Origin: UBA11889 sp002313255
GTDB taxonomy: Bacteria > Pseudomonadota > Gammaproteobacteria > Pseudomonadales > Azotimanducaceae
Reading direction: 5' to 3'
Assembly: GCA_913045265.1 (NCBI GenBank)
Contig: CAJWQX010000046.1
Location: 1 to 23,247 of the forward strand
DNA: 23,247 nt
The notes under the pieces were generated by a model. It did no database searches. It was given only the letters and a program-made list of their open reading frames with translations, and was not told the origin of the DNA. The position numbers were made by a program, and so were the translations under genes. Every line of letters starts with the position of its first letter. The stretch's first letter is position 1. Positions 14,988-23,080 of the stretch are shown here, one piece after another.

Positions 14988-16160
14988 ATGAAAATCACCG
15001 AAATCAAAGCAATCGCCAGCGCAGCTCCTCAAGCCGATATGAGGGGCTTCAGACGCAATTATGTCTACGTCAAGGTCATGACCGACGAGGGAATTGTCGG
15101 ATGGGGCGAAGCGACCTGCGGACCTCTAACTGTCGCCGCTATGGTCAATGAAATTGGCGAAACGCTGATCGGCAAGGACCCGTTCCGCATCGAGCAGCAC
15201 TGGCAGGAGATGTACCACCTCTGGCACAACGTCCGTGGCGGCGTGATCCAGATGGCGGCGATCAGCGGTATCGAGATCGCCCTATGGGACATCAAGGGCA
15301 AGGCGTTCGACACACCCGTATGGGAGCTTCTCGGCGGGCAGATGCGCGACAAGATCTGGACCTATGGTCGGTTTGACGGCGACACGCCCGATGACTGTGT
15401 CGCCCATGCGCTGCGAGAAACAGCAACGGGTCTGACCGCTCTCAAAGGCGACCCGTTTGGTCACACCGGCTTGTTCCCATCTGCCGAATCCGAAGCGGAT
15501 TCGATTGCCAAGGTCTACGCAGTGCGAGAAGCCGTCGGACCCAATGTAGAACTTCTCATTGAATGCCATGGTCGGCTTAACCCGTCGTCAGCCATAAGAT
15601 TTGCCGATGCCGTAGCCGACATGCGGCCGTATGTTTTCGAGGAACCCGTCCCACCGCAGAACGTCGACGCCATGGCAAAGGTCGCAGACTCGGTCAACGT
15701 TCCACTTTCCACCGGCGAACGCCTCTACAGCAAATGGGACTTCAAGGACCTGTTGGAAAAGCAGGTCGTCGCACTCATCCAGCCCGACATTTGCCACGTA
15801 GGCGGAATTTCCGAACTAAAGAAGATTGCAGCCATGGCCGAGGTCTATTACGTAGGCGTACAGCCCCACAATCCTTACGGACCCATAAACACGATGGCAG
15901 CAATCCAGGTCGATGTCGGTATGCAAAACTTCATGATCCAGGAGGGCGGAAACAAACCCTGGTTTGATCTCGTCGTCAAAGGCGACTTCCCACGGCAGAC
16001 AGATGGCTACTACGACGTGCCGATGGGACCGGGAATCGGAATCAACATGGACGAAGACGTACTCGCCGCTAACCCACCTATCGAGTCTCATCCGCCCGAG
16101 GGTTACATCATTGCTTCTCGGGAACTTTGGGGGTCAAATCAACAGACGTTCTGGGGCTAG
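14988..16160 (+). CDS. Enolase-superfamily sugar-acid dehydratase (D-galactonate dehydratase-like)
   Basis: Members of this mandelate-racemase subgroup dehydrate aldonic or aldaric acids to 2-keto-3-deoxy acids using Mg2+. The 390 residues comprise the N-terminal capping domain (about 1-125) and the TIM barrel. Metal ligands line up as E192 (IECHGR), E218 (FEEP) and E244 (STGER). H194 and the D267/H294 dyad (QPDICH, QPHNPYGPI) correspond to the catalytic His residues of GalD. The first ligand is normally Asp (D-F/C-H-G-R), and here it is Glu. The binding site is weak (AGG about 11 bases before ATG). The gene is transcribed away from the importer operon across a shared 680-bp region and abuts the SDR gene tail to tail. 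Galactonate, gluconate or another sugar acid could be the substrate. Confidence 0.9.
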   Translation: MKITEIKAIASAAPQADMRGFRRNYVYVKVMTDEGIVGWGEATCGPLTVAAMVNEIGETLIGKDPFRIEQHWQEMYHLWHNVRGGVIQMAAISGIEIALWDIKGKAFDTPVWELLGGQMRDKIWTYGRFDGDTPDDCVAHALRETATGLTALKGDPFGHTGLFPSAESEADSIAKVYAVREAVGPNVELLIECHGRLNPSSAIRFADAVADMRPYVFEEPVPPQNVDAMAKVADSVNVPLSTGERLYSKWDFKDLLEKQVVALIQPDICHVGGISELKKIAAMAEVYYVGVQPHNPYGPINTMAAIQVDVGMQNFMIQEGGNKPWFDLVVKGDFPRQTDGYYDVPMGPGIGINMDEDVLAANPPIESHPPEGYIIASRELWGSNQQTFWG

Positions 16161-16215
16161 TGCCTTTAAGAAGCAATTTGTATTTCCTTGATTCCTGGGC
16201 TACCAAAGTGTTCAA

Positions 16216-17004
16216 CTACACCATCAAATCTCCACCGCTGATATCGAATCCCTGCCCGGTTATGTACGCGGCGCGATCTGACGCAAGAAAAGCGACTAAC
16301 TCGGCAGCCTCGGAAGGTTCGCCGAGCCTGTGAATCGGGAAGCTGCCTATGTATCGCTTCAGTAAATCGTCATCGACTTCCTGTTGCACCATTTCAGTAT
16401 CGATGAGTCCGGGGCAGATGGCGTTCACGGTAATACTGTGTTCTGCCTCTTCCATCGCCATGTGCCGTGTCAGACCCAGGACGGCGTGCTTCGATGCCGT
16501 ATAGTGCGCTCCGCCAAGCGTGCTCGTGGTTTTTCCGGCCGTTGAGGAGAAATTGACTATGCGACCCCACCCGGACTGGCGCATTGACCGCAGAACGGCC
16601 TTTGAAGGTAAAAAAGTGCCTTTCAGGTTAACGTTCAGAACCAGGTCCCACTCATCCTCATCCATATCTATTACAGCTGTGCGCCGAAGAATTCCGGCAG
16701 CATTAGCAAGGATGCTGATGTGACCGAATTCACTAACTGCTCGGTCGACTAGAGAATCAACAAAAGCCGAGTTGGAGACGTCACCGGCGATCGTAATTGC
16801 ATTTCCACCATCAGCGATAATCGACTCAGTGGTATCGGCAGCAGTATCAGGCGCCAGATCATTCACAGCGACAGAGGCGCCAGCTTTCGCCAGTCTTGTG
16901 GCTACAGCACGACCCATGCCGCGCCCTGCACCTGTAACGATAGCAATTCGACCTGCCAGCTCATCTGGTATCGCTTCGGGCATGTCGGGGCCGGATATGT
17001 TCAT
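16216..17004 (-). CDS. Short-chain dehydrogenase/reductase (classical SDR, FabG-like)
   Basis: This is an NAD(P)-dependent oxidoreductase of 262 residues. It has a cofactor motif TGAGRGMG (24-31), D49 at the end of strand two (favouring NAD over NADP), NAAG (101-104), catalytic S154 in FSSTAG, Y168 and K172 in YTASK, and PG at the end of the GLID loop. It ends FDISGGDLMV, close to the classical G-G ending. An AAAGGA motif lies 6 bases before ATG 17004. It is downstream of kbl on the same strand with a 136-bp gap, so co-transcription is possible. The threonine dehydrogenases that partner Kbl are MDR or extended SDR proteins, and this is neither. Oxidation of a sugar, sugar acid or alcohol is more likely. 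Confidence 0.92.
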   Translation of the reverse strand: MNISGPDMPEAIPDELAGRIAIVTGAGRGMGRAVATRLAKAGASVAVNDLAPDTAADTTESIIADGGNAITIAGDVSNSAFVDSLVDRAVSEFGHISILANAAGILRRTAVIDMDEDEWDLVLNVNLKGTFLPSKAVLRSMRQSGWGRIVNFSSTAGKTTSTLGGAHYTASKHAVLGLTRHMAMEEAEHSITVNAICPGLIDTEMVQQEVDDDLLKRYIGSFPIHRLGEPSEAAELVAFLASDRAAYITGQGFDISGGDLMV

Positions 17005-17140
17005 TTCGTTCCTTTCAATCTCTAACGACTCTCTCCGATCAGTCAGAGGCCGTGATATCGCAGGCTTTAGTAAAATTTCCTGCTGAAGAGTTGATGCTCT
17101 CTCCGAAATCCTACTTCGGACGTCTCGATGATCAGGGTGC

Positions 17141-18229
17141 TCACGCGATCACCTTCATATCTCGGCCGACTCTTATAAATGCATCGATCGCAAGATCAAT
17201 TTGGTCGAAAGTATGTGCCGCCGATAGTTGGGTTCTGATTCGTGCCTTGCCCATTGGCACTACCGGATATGAGAAACCAACAACGTAGATGCCTTCACCG
17301 AGGAGACGGTCGGCCATTTCACTGGCAACACCGGCATCACCGAGCATTACGGGGATGATCGGGTGATCGCCGGGCACAAGATCGAATCCGGCCGACGTCA
17401 TCCCGGCCCGGAATCTTTGGCTATTCTCCTCCAGCTTTGCGCGAAGGTCGCCGCTAGCTTCCAGGGTATCCAGCACGCTGAGCGATGTGGCTGCGATAAC
17501 GGGTGCGAGGGTGTTCGAGAACAGATAGGGACGCGAACGCTGGCGAAGTAACTCGACAATCTCCTTACGACCCGACGTATATCCACCCGAAGCTCCGCCC
17601 AGCGCCTTGCCAAGTGTCCCGGTGACGATATCTACGCGCTCCATCTGACCAGCAAGTTCCGGCGTTCCTCTACCGCGTTCACCAATAAATCCAACTGCGT
17701 GGGAGTCGTCCACCATTACCAGAGCGTTATACCTGTCGGCCAGATCGCAAATCGATTTAAGGTCGGCATAGCTGCCGTCCATCGAGAAGACCCCATCGGT
17801 GGCAATGAGTCGACGGCGTGCACCCTGCGACTCCACCAACTTCGACTCCAGATCAGTCATATCGTTGTTCGCATAGCGATATCGGTCGGCTTTGCACAGT
17901 CGAATACCGTCGATGATCGAAGCGTGGTTCAGGGCGTCGCTGATTACTGCATCTTCAGGACCAAGGATTGTTTCGAACAGCCCGGTATTTGCGTCGAAGC
18001 AGGAAGAGTAAAGAATCGTGTCTTCAGTACCGAGAAATTCGCTGAGGCGCGATTCGAGCTCTGAGTGCACGTCTTGTGTTCCACAGATGAATCGCACTGA
18101 GGACATGCCGAATCCGTGTTCCATCAGCGCATCACGAGCCGCTTCAATTACATCAGGATCGCCGGATAATCCAAGGTAGTTGTTTGCACAGAGGTTGATC
18201 GCCTCTGATCCATTCTGCAGGCGTATCAC
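17141..18229 (-). CDS. kbl: Glycine C-acetyltransferase (2-amino-3-ketobutyrate CoA ligase)
   Basis: This PLP enzyme interconverts 2-amino-3-ketobutyrate plus CoA with glycine plus acetyl-CoA, the second step of threonine degradation. Identity with E. coli Kbl is obvious by eye: CANNYLGL, VRFICGTQD, YSSCFDAN, SDALNHASIIDG, VDDSHAVGF, TGTLGKALGGASGGY and the ending VIA. In this numbering the PLP lysine is K208, with H177 and H102 in the active site. The GTG at 18229 is the only standard start in frame, but it would remove about 35 residues that E. coli Kbl (398 aa) has and that this frame still encodes upstream (next entry). I therefore treat 18229 as a minimum. No threonine dehydrogenase gene is in the window, and the downstream neighbour is an SDR. 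Confidence 0.93.
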   Translation of the reverse strand: MIRLQNGSEAINLCANNYLGLSGDPDVIEAARDALMEHGFGMSSVRFICGTQDVHSELESRLSEFLGTEDTILYSSCFDANTGLFETILGPEDAVISDALNHASIIDGIRLCKADRYRYANNDMTDLESKLVESQGARRRLIATDGVFSMDGSYADLKSICDLADRYNALVMVDDSHAVGFIGERGRGTPELAGQMERVDIVTGTLGKALGGASGGYTSGRKEIVELLRQRSRPYLFSNTLAPVIAATSLSVLDTLEASGDLRAKLEENSQRFRAGMTSAGFDLVPGDHPIIPVMLGDAGVASEMADRLLGEGIYVVGFSYPVVPMGKARIRTQLSAAHTFDQIDLAIDAFIRVGRDMKVIA

Positions 18230-18331
18230 AGTGCCCTGCCGGGATACGATAATGCGCTCGGCCTTGTAGAGACCCGCTTCCCGAATTTCTGTGATTTCCT
18301 GATCAAGTTGACTGAGAAATTTCTGATCGAT
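18230..18331 (-). other. kbl: In-frame N-terminal part of kbl without a standard start codon
   Basis: The frame stays open upstream of 18229 to a TAA near 18378 and encodes DQKFLSQLDQEI, then REAGLYKAERII, directly comparable with FYQQL...AEGLFKEERII in E. coli Kbl. No ATG, GTG or TTG occurs in frame. An ATC at 18331 follows AGGTG by 5 bases, and an out-of-frame ATG (18354) runs into a stop at 18331. Counting from 18331 gives 396 residues, the family length. A small indel or an unusual start is implied. Confidence 0.72.
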
Positions 18332-18576
18332 TACTGCACCTGCTTTACTAACATCGGAGCCGGATTCTACTCGATTAGAAGTTTAGTTAACGCAGACTAT
18401 TGCAAACGGTCGACTCATTGCTCAACAGAGTCAGCTAGGAATGGTTCTGTCAGAACCCAGCGCAGGTCATATGATCAGGTCGAACTAAATAAAGCCTGGG
18501 TCACGATATTTATGCAGCAACTCGGTCATGGCAGTCGAGGCTTCGATGTCGTTGAGCATGCTGGCCACGTCACCTG
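18332..18576. other. Intergenic region upstream of kbl
   Basis: It holds a perfect 15-bp dyad GGTTCTGTCAGAACC at 18443-18457, a plausible operator position for kbl. It also holds a short minus-strand frame that reads as protein, described separately. I see no clear promoter hexamers. Confidence 0.4.
18443..18457. promoter_or_regulatory. Perfect 15-bp dyad, candidate operator
   Basis: GGTTCTG and CAGAACC are exact inverted copies around a single T. The dyad lies about 110 bases upstream of the kbl coding frame. No regulator is encoded nearby, so the binding protein is unknown. Confidence 0.35.
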
Positions 18577-18615
18577 TTAGCTTTTCGACAATTCCTTCTG
18601 ATATAGCGCGTATAT
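18487..18615 (-). pseudogene. Short C-terminal coding remnant overlapping the 3' end of the oxidoreductase gene
   Basis: In a frame different from the oxidoreductase, the minus strand reads EGIVEKLTGDVAS, MLNDIEAS, then MTELLHKYRDPGFI and a TAG. Codons are GC-rich at third positions (GAC ATC GAA GCC), unlike the oxidoreductase gene but like the operon genes. There is a stop close upstream and no strong start, apart from an internal GTG or ATG. It may be the tail of a native gene disrupted when the oxidoreductase arrived, or chance. Confidence 0.3.
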
Positions 18616-20559
18616 CAGTTCAATTGCTTCTCCTCTACTAATGACTCGGTCTGATTCCGGAACTACCGAGACTCGGCGAGAGTCCAAATTAATGCCGTCT
18701 GAATCCGCTTCGACTTCTAACATTTCGATAAATTCAGATCTTTTGGTCTGCACGTCTTTTTCTGTCCGTGAATCATAGATTCGTCGAGCAAGAGAGTCGG
18801 AGTCGTGGTCCTCTCTCAACAGCGAAAAATAACCACTTGCCCAGAGTTCGGCGGTTCCATTTGTAAGCTGATCATCAGGTCGCGCATCATAATTAGGGAA
18901 AAATCCTTTTGTGCCCAAATATTGCATCGCTACGCTTCGACGACTTCCATTACCTATCTCCACATCATTAAAGAATGTGAGAGCAAATCCATGTTCCGCC
19001 AATCGATGTTGCAGGCTGTCAGCAGTTATTTGACCCGGGCTAACATTCTGTTCTTTGGCTATAGCTGCGGCGAATCCTGCAACTTCGCCAAGTTGCATAC
19101 AAACCGGTTCGACCCGGATGGTTCCGTAGGCCACGTGTGTTGCAGAAATGCATACTGGAACTATTAGATTTTCAACCTCTTTTGGTAGTAATGTTCGATA
19201 AGGAATCTGAGATGGGCGGGTCTTCTCAGATAGCAGGATTTTGCCGTCATACAGGCTGCCCGGCTGACGCTCCAACCTACATTCATGAGAATCCATCGGC
19301 CAATCTGCAACTGCTATCGAATCCGCATGGATAGGTGTACGGCCAAACGACGAAGCTAGCGATGCGTCTTGTTCTGTGAACACATACCTTCCAACTATTC
19401 GTCGAGCCTCACGGACGTACATCTCCCGCGGGAAATTTGAAGTATCGGCAAATTCGTCTTGAGGCAAGCCCCATTTTTTCATGTCATCACGAACGTTCTC
19501 TGGAACGGCATCATCATTCTGTAAAAAATAGAGCAAACCCAAAGCGTGCTCTTTGTGTTGCTGAGCAATGTCTAAGCGTTGGTCCCAATTTGCCTCAGGA
19601 TAAGCATGATTTATTTCGGGTAAATTCGGGTCATTCCAACTAATTTTGTTGTTTGGTATGCGTGGCCCTCTGATTCGATGATTTTTGACGTCTTCAACTA
19701 CAAGCTGACTCTTCAAGTAGTGTCGTTTGCCCCGTGATTCGCGTTCAGATTCCAATACGCCCACATATTTATTGCGATCATAATCAGGTGGGCATTCAAT
19801 CGGAATTCGTGTTTCAGGAGTTGAAGTCAAGCAAACTCGATATGTATAGGCTTGAATTGCTTTGTCGCCATCCCCAGTACTACCGCTAAAGATTAATTGA
19901 GAGGTAACCGAGAAGGTATCCAGCTTCAGTGTGCCTTCTGCAGCCTCAAGTGGATATGCACCGAAACCGTGGGTTGTAAAAATACGGCCTGCATGCGGTT
20001 CGTTGAACTCACTGCGAGATTCTCTTCCAACACGGTAGGGGACATCAGCCAGCGCTGCTAAATCTCCCTCATATGTAGCGTCAATAAATGATTCCGCTTT
20101 AATATCGTGTCTGGTAACTGTGCCGGTCCGAGACTGAATTTGAACCTTGTTGATTTTGTTTCCGGAACTCTTAACTGATGTTGGAAAATACGGTTTGAGA
20201 ACAGCCAGGTTCTGTGTGTTATCGACCAACTTGTTCAGAACCAACTCTGCAACATGTGGCTCATAGGTTAATCGGATATCCACACAGTCCTTTAATTGTT
20301 GAGAGTTGGCGCCGTAGGTTTGGCGGTAGTAATCGATGATTCCTTCAACAATCTCATCGAAAATGGGTGCACGCCGTCCGGTATAGAGACGATCCATTAC
20401 GCCCAGACCGTTGGTGAGCATTCCGCCAATATGCTCATAAGGCGATATCAGTACGACATCCAACCCCTGACGCGCTCCACGAACTGCAGCAGCTATACCG
20501 GCTGGCGTTCCTCCAAATACGGCAAGGTCAACTTCTGAGAAATTCTTAGTCTTGACCAT
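18577..20559 (-). CDS. FAD-dependent oxidoreductase (FAD_oxidored / PF12831-like)
   Basis: This is a flavoprotein of about 660 residues. Near residues 10-40 it has an N-terminal dinucleotide-binding strand-turn-helix, VDLAVFGGTPAGIAAAVRGA, then LISPYEHIGGMLTNGLG, the usual pattern of this family. Further family features are SFIDATYEGDLAALA and, toward the C-terminus, LIVPVCISATHVAYGTIRVEPVCMQLGEVAGFAAA. No signal peptide is present, so it is probably cytoplasmic. The physiological substrate of the family is mostly unknown; many relatives lie next to carbohydrate-degradation genes. GTG 20562 and ATG 20559 are adjacent, and a GAGGT about 5 bases upstream favours the ATG. The gene is visibly more A+T-rich than the importer operon, like uidA, which suggests acquisition. 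It ends head-on to a remnant of another frame. Confidence 0.88.
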   Translation of the reverse strand: MVKTKNFSEVDLAVFGGTPAGIAAAVRGARQGLDVVLISPYEHIGGMLTNGLGVMDRLYTGRRAPIFDEIVEGIIDYYRQTYGANSQQLKDCVDIRLTYEPHVAELVLNKLVDNTQNLAVLKPYFPTSVKSSGNKINKVQIQSRTGTVTRHDIKAESFIDATYEGDLAALADVPYRVGRESRSEFNEPHAGRIFTTHGFGAYPLEAAEGTLKLDTFSVTSQLIFSGSTGDGDKAIQAYTYRVCLTSTPETRIPIECPPDYDRNKYVGVLESERESRGKRHYLKSQLVVEDVKNHRIRGPRIPNNKISWNDPNLPEINHAYPEANWDQRLDIAQQHKEHALGLLYFLQNDDAVPENVRDDMKKWGLPQDEFADTSNFPREMYVREARRIVGRYVFTEQDASLASSFGRTPIHADSIAVADWPMDSHECRLERQPGSLYDGKILLSEKTRPSQIPYRTLLPKEVENLIVPVCISATHVAYGTIRVEPVCMQLGEVAGFAAAIAKEQNVSPGQITADSLQHRLAEHGFALTFFNDVEIGNGSRRSVAMQYLGTKGFFPNYDARPDDQLTNGTAELWASGYFSLLREDHDSDSLARRIYDSRTEKDVQTKRSEFIEMLEVEADSDGINLDSRRVSVVPESDRVISRGEAIELIYALYQKELSKS

Positions 20560-20562
20560 CAC

Positions 20563-20872
20563 GACCTCAGAACCTGGGCTGATTTCATGCCATTCACTGT
20601 GGTGTCTCCATCCGTCCCGGTAGCTCCGATAGATTGTGATTCACACTTGCCGGTGCTCTTTTGGGATGTGTCTTTTATACAATTTGAGCCTGACCCAGAT
20701 CGTATTGTCCGCCACAAATTAACGGCCCAGTTCTCTAAAATGCGAACCGGCACACGACGCTAAAAGCAGTACAAACCGCAAATGAAAACCGTTTCTACAG
20801 TAATTTGTGACCGATCAAGAGGCGTTCGATTACATTAGCCAGCGAACACAAGAGTCAAAAAGGTAAACCGCA
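20563..20872. other. Divergent intergenic region
   Basis: This region separates the minus-strand oxidoreductase from the plus-strand lipoprotein and should contain both promoters. An A+T-rich segment lies around 20690-20820. I see no RNA gene or convincing hexamer pair. Confidence 0.3.
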
Positions 20873-21391
20873 GTGAATCGAATCAGGTCAATATGGCTAG
20901 CTTCATATTTGTTAACCGGCTTAGTCATGATCGTAGTCAGTGGCTGCACCAGCGAACAGGACCAGATAGATAATTATCGGGATCGGATCGGGCCGGCTTA
21001 CGAAGATGCACGAGAGGCTCAAGGCGAATTCGAGAACTCACTTATACAGACTGTAAATCTTAATACGGCGGAAACAAGCGCTGTAGATTCTGTCGAGATC
21101 GTGGAAGCCCGCGCTACAAAATTTCAGAGCAGTGCCGGGATCCTAATTTCAATTCTGGGATCAGAAAAACCACCCGACCGCTGCGCCATCTATAACTCGA
21201 TACTCGTTGACATGATGGAGGCGTATACGAGCAGTGTTGATCTAGTGATCGAAGAGTTGGATTTGCTGTCTGGCGGAGTTGCAGGCTCCCTTGAAGACAG
21301 GGAATATGAGGCGACTCGCCTCGGAGATGAAATCAATCTATTGATCTCGGAGTTCCCTAGAGCCGAAATCGACTGCTTCGTCGTTGAGTAA
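20873..21391 (+). CDS. Small lipoprotein, unknown
   Basis: The product of 172 residues starts at a GTG, with an AAAAAGG motif about 9 bases upstream. The signal is MNRIRSIWLASYLLTG plus a hydrophobic run and a clean lipobox VSGC, with the lipidated Cys at C25. The mature part is acidic and mostly helical in look, with two further cysteines (in DRCAIYNS and EIDCFVVE) that may form a disulfide. No domain is recognised. It appears monocistronic, with 418 bp before the next gene. Export to the outer face of the cytoplasmic membrane is the only role I can support. Confidence 0.82.
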   Translation: MNRIRSIWLASYLLTGLVMIVVSGCTSEQDQIDNYRDRIGPAYEDAREAQGEFENSLIQTVNLNTAETSAVDSVEIVEARATKFQSSAGILISILGSEKPPDRCAIYNSILVDMMEAYTSSVDLVIEELDLLSGGVAGSLEDREYEATRLGDEINLLISEFPRAEIDCFVVE

Positions 21392-21809
21392 ACAATCCCT
21401 CTGTTAGAACCTTTACAACCTGGTTCAGTTCAAAGCCGGCCATATTCGGTACCGCCTACGGTTTCCTTAGCTCCAACTCAAGTGATTCGAACTTTCTGGT
21501 ACTTATTACCGACTCAGCAAGACGCCGCTCAGAACGAACCTGAACTGGTCCGTTGTGTACATGTGTTCAGGATGACAGACGTGGCCAGTTCGGGATGACA
21601 CCAGCCGTGTACGACCCAACCTCACACAACACTCCTCTCACCTAAACTCGCCTCGTGAGTAGAATCTCACGGATCGATTCGTCATCCCGTCTATCACTCA
21701 GAGTTGGGATTGAAAAATAGATTGCGAAGTCGCTCCCGTGTGTGGCTGAACGGTTGTAACATGCGCCCGCAAGTCGCCAAAACAATCCAGCCGACAGGTT
21801 CTAAAAACG
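21392..21809. other. Gene-free gap before the second aldolase
   Basis: No protein-like frame or RNA gene is seen. The 5' side has no strong terminator. The region presumably carries the aldolase promoter. Confidence 0.35.
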
Positions 21810-22580
21810 ATGTATCCAAGTGATGTTCGACAAAAATTAGCCTCTGGCAATCCTGTTCTCGGTACCAGCATGTTCACCCGTGAGCCGTTCGTCGCCCAGT
21901 CGATTTATCAGACCGGTGCCGACTGGGTGTGGATCGACCAGGAGCACTCTCCTGCCGGGTTCGAGTCGGTAGGCACCATTTGTGTCCAGGGTCGAGAGAA
22001 CGGAAGTGCGCCGGTCATTCGCATTCCCTACAACAACCAGGGCGACATTAAGAAGGCTTACGACGTTGGTGCCGTGGGTGTGATGGTCCCGCAGATCGAC
22101 ACCCCGGAAGACGCCAAGAACGCAGTTCATTGGGCGAAATATCCGCCGACCGGGATGCGCGGCATCGCACCGTATTTTGCCGGGTATCTTGGCCTAACGC
22201 AGCAGGATATTATCGACAACGCCAATGATGAGACCCTTCTGATGCTCCAGATGGAGAGCGTTGAAGCGTACGAGAACCTCGACGAGATTCTGGCGGTTCC
22301 GGGTTTCGAGGTTCTTCTCGTCGGTCCGACCGATCTTTCAGCATCCCTGGGCGTCAGTGGCGATATCCACAACTCGAAGGTCGAAAACATCATGCTCGAC
22401 GTTGCGCAACGGATCAAGGGCACAGGCAAGTACCTTTCTACGACGTTTGGCGATGTTGACGACTGCCGACGATGGATCGGTGAGGGTTACCAGATGATGA
22501 ACGTGTCAAGCACCCTGGTACTCGGGACGGCCCAAACCAAAGAGATCTACGCTGAATTGCGAGAAACATATAAGGCCTAG
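21810..22580 (+). CDS. HpcH/HpaI-family class II aldolase, second copy
   Basis: This 256-residue metal-dependent aldolase for 2-keto-4-hydroxy acids shows the complete family signature in HpaI-like spacing: H46 in DQEH, R71 in VIRIP, KYPPTGMRGI (110-119), E149 in LQMES and D175 in VGPTDLS. Unlike the copy at 4557-5306 it keeps the D-x-E-H motif and the KYPP-G-RG motif, so the two are distinct paralogues. The binding site is weak (AGG about 12 bases before ATG 21810). It stands alone on the plus strand. Candidate substrates are 2-keto-3-deoxy sugar acids, but none can be named from sequence. Confidence 0.92.
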   Translation: MYPSDVRQKLASGNPVLGTSMFTREPFVAQSIYQTGADWVWIDQEHSPAGFESVGTICVQGRENGSAPVIRIPYNNQGDIKKAYDVGAVGVMVPQIDTPEDAKNAVHWAKYPPTGMRGIAPYFAGYLGLTQQDIIDNANDETLLMLQMESVEAYENLDEILAVPGFEVLLVGPTDLSASLGVSGDIHNSKVENIMLDVAQRIKGTGKYLSTTFGDVDDCRRWIGEGYQMMNVSSTLVLGTAQTKEIYAELRETYKA

Positions 22581-22583
22581 GAA

Positions 22584-22685
22584 CGTTATCTCGGTCCGAC
22601 AGGCACCCGGGCCGCGCCCGGCCACCGAAGGTCTCGCCACTCCCCTGTTGCGGTCGAGAACTGAGAGTAAGCAATCGAGATAACG
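22584..22685. repeat. 10-bp perfect inverted repeats enclosing a GC-rich hairpin
   Basis: CGTTATCTCG (22584-22593) and CGAGATAACG (22676-22685) are exact inverted copies flanking 82 bases. Inside lies CCGGGC-CGC-GCCCGG (22607-22621). The structure begins just after the aldolase stop. It could be a large 3' structure of that mRNA; no T tract follows either stem. Confidence 0.55.
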
Positions 22686-23043
22686 GCGGGCGATTTGATA
22701 AAAGATGCTCAGTCGCTCATCACAGCCATTGGGAGCCAAAAGGGGTTACCGAACCGTCGGTCGATTCATGGAGAATATGTGCTGGTGTGCCAAATGGATT
22801 GTTACAGCAGCTGATTAGTCGCCTAGTCGCAACCGGGCCCACAGTGTCTACGTTGCCGACGCCTCTGATTTTCAAGCGCAAGACTTGCTGATTCCCACTT
22901 ATCTGTGAAATTGCATTCACAGAGCGATTTGGAGCACAATCGGAACTCCCTTCACGCGTCTCAACTCCCTCGGAACATGAGACGGAGGAGGGCAGTTACA
23001 AGGCTTGCCAGATCGCAGACACACCTCTTAAACGACAAGAACT
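22686..23043. other. Gene-free stretch
   Basis: No convincing ORF. A 20-bp dyad CTGTGAA-ATTGCA-TTCACAG is at 22903-22922. Nothing else stands out. Confidence 0.3.
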
Positions 23044-23068
23044 CAGCATCTTGCTGAGTTCTTGCGTC
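23029..23068 (-). terminator. Hairpin terminator after the tRNA-Pro-like sequence
   Basis: CAAGAACTCAGCA pairs perfectly with TGCTGAGTTCTTG around AGA. On the minus strand TCGTTTAAG follows. It sits about 13 bases past the CCA of the tRNA-like sequence. Confidence 0.7.
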
Positions 23069-23080
23069 GCTAATAATAAT

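Noticed and set aside
22720..22920. Minus-strand 66-residue frame near the right end
   Set aside because: No binding site, no recognisable motif, and isolated.
22903..22922. CRP-like site (TGTGA...TCACA)
   Set aside because: The half-sites are 8 bases apart instead of 6, no gene starts just downstream, and CRP use in this organism is unknown.
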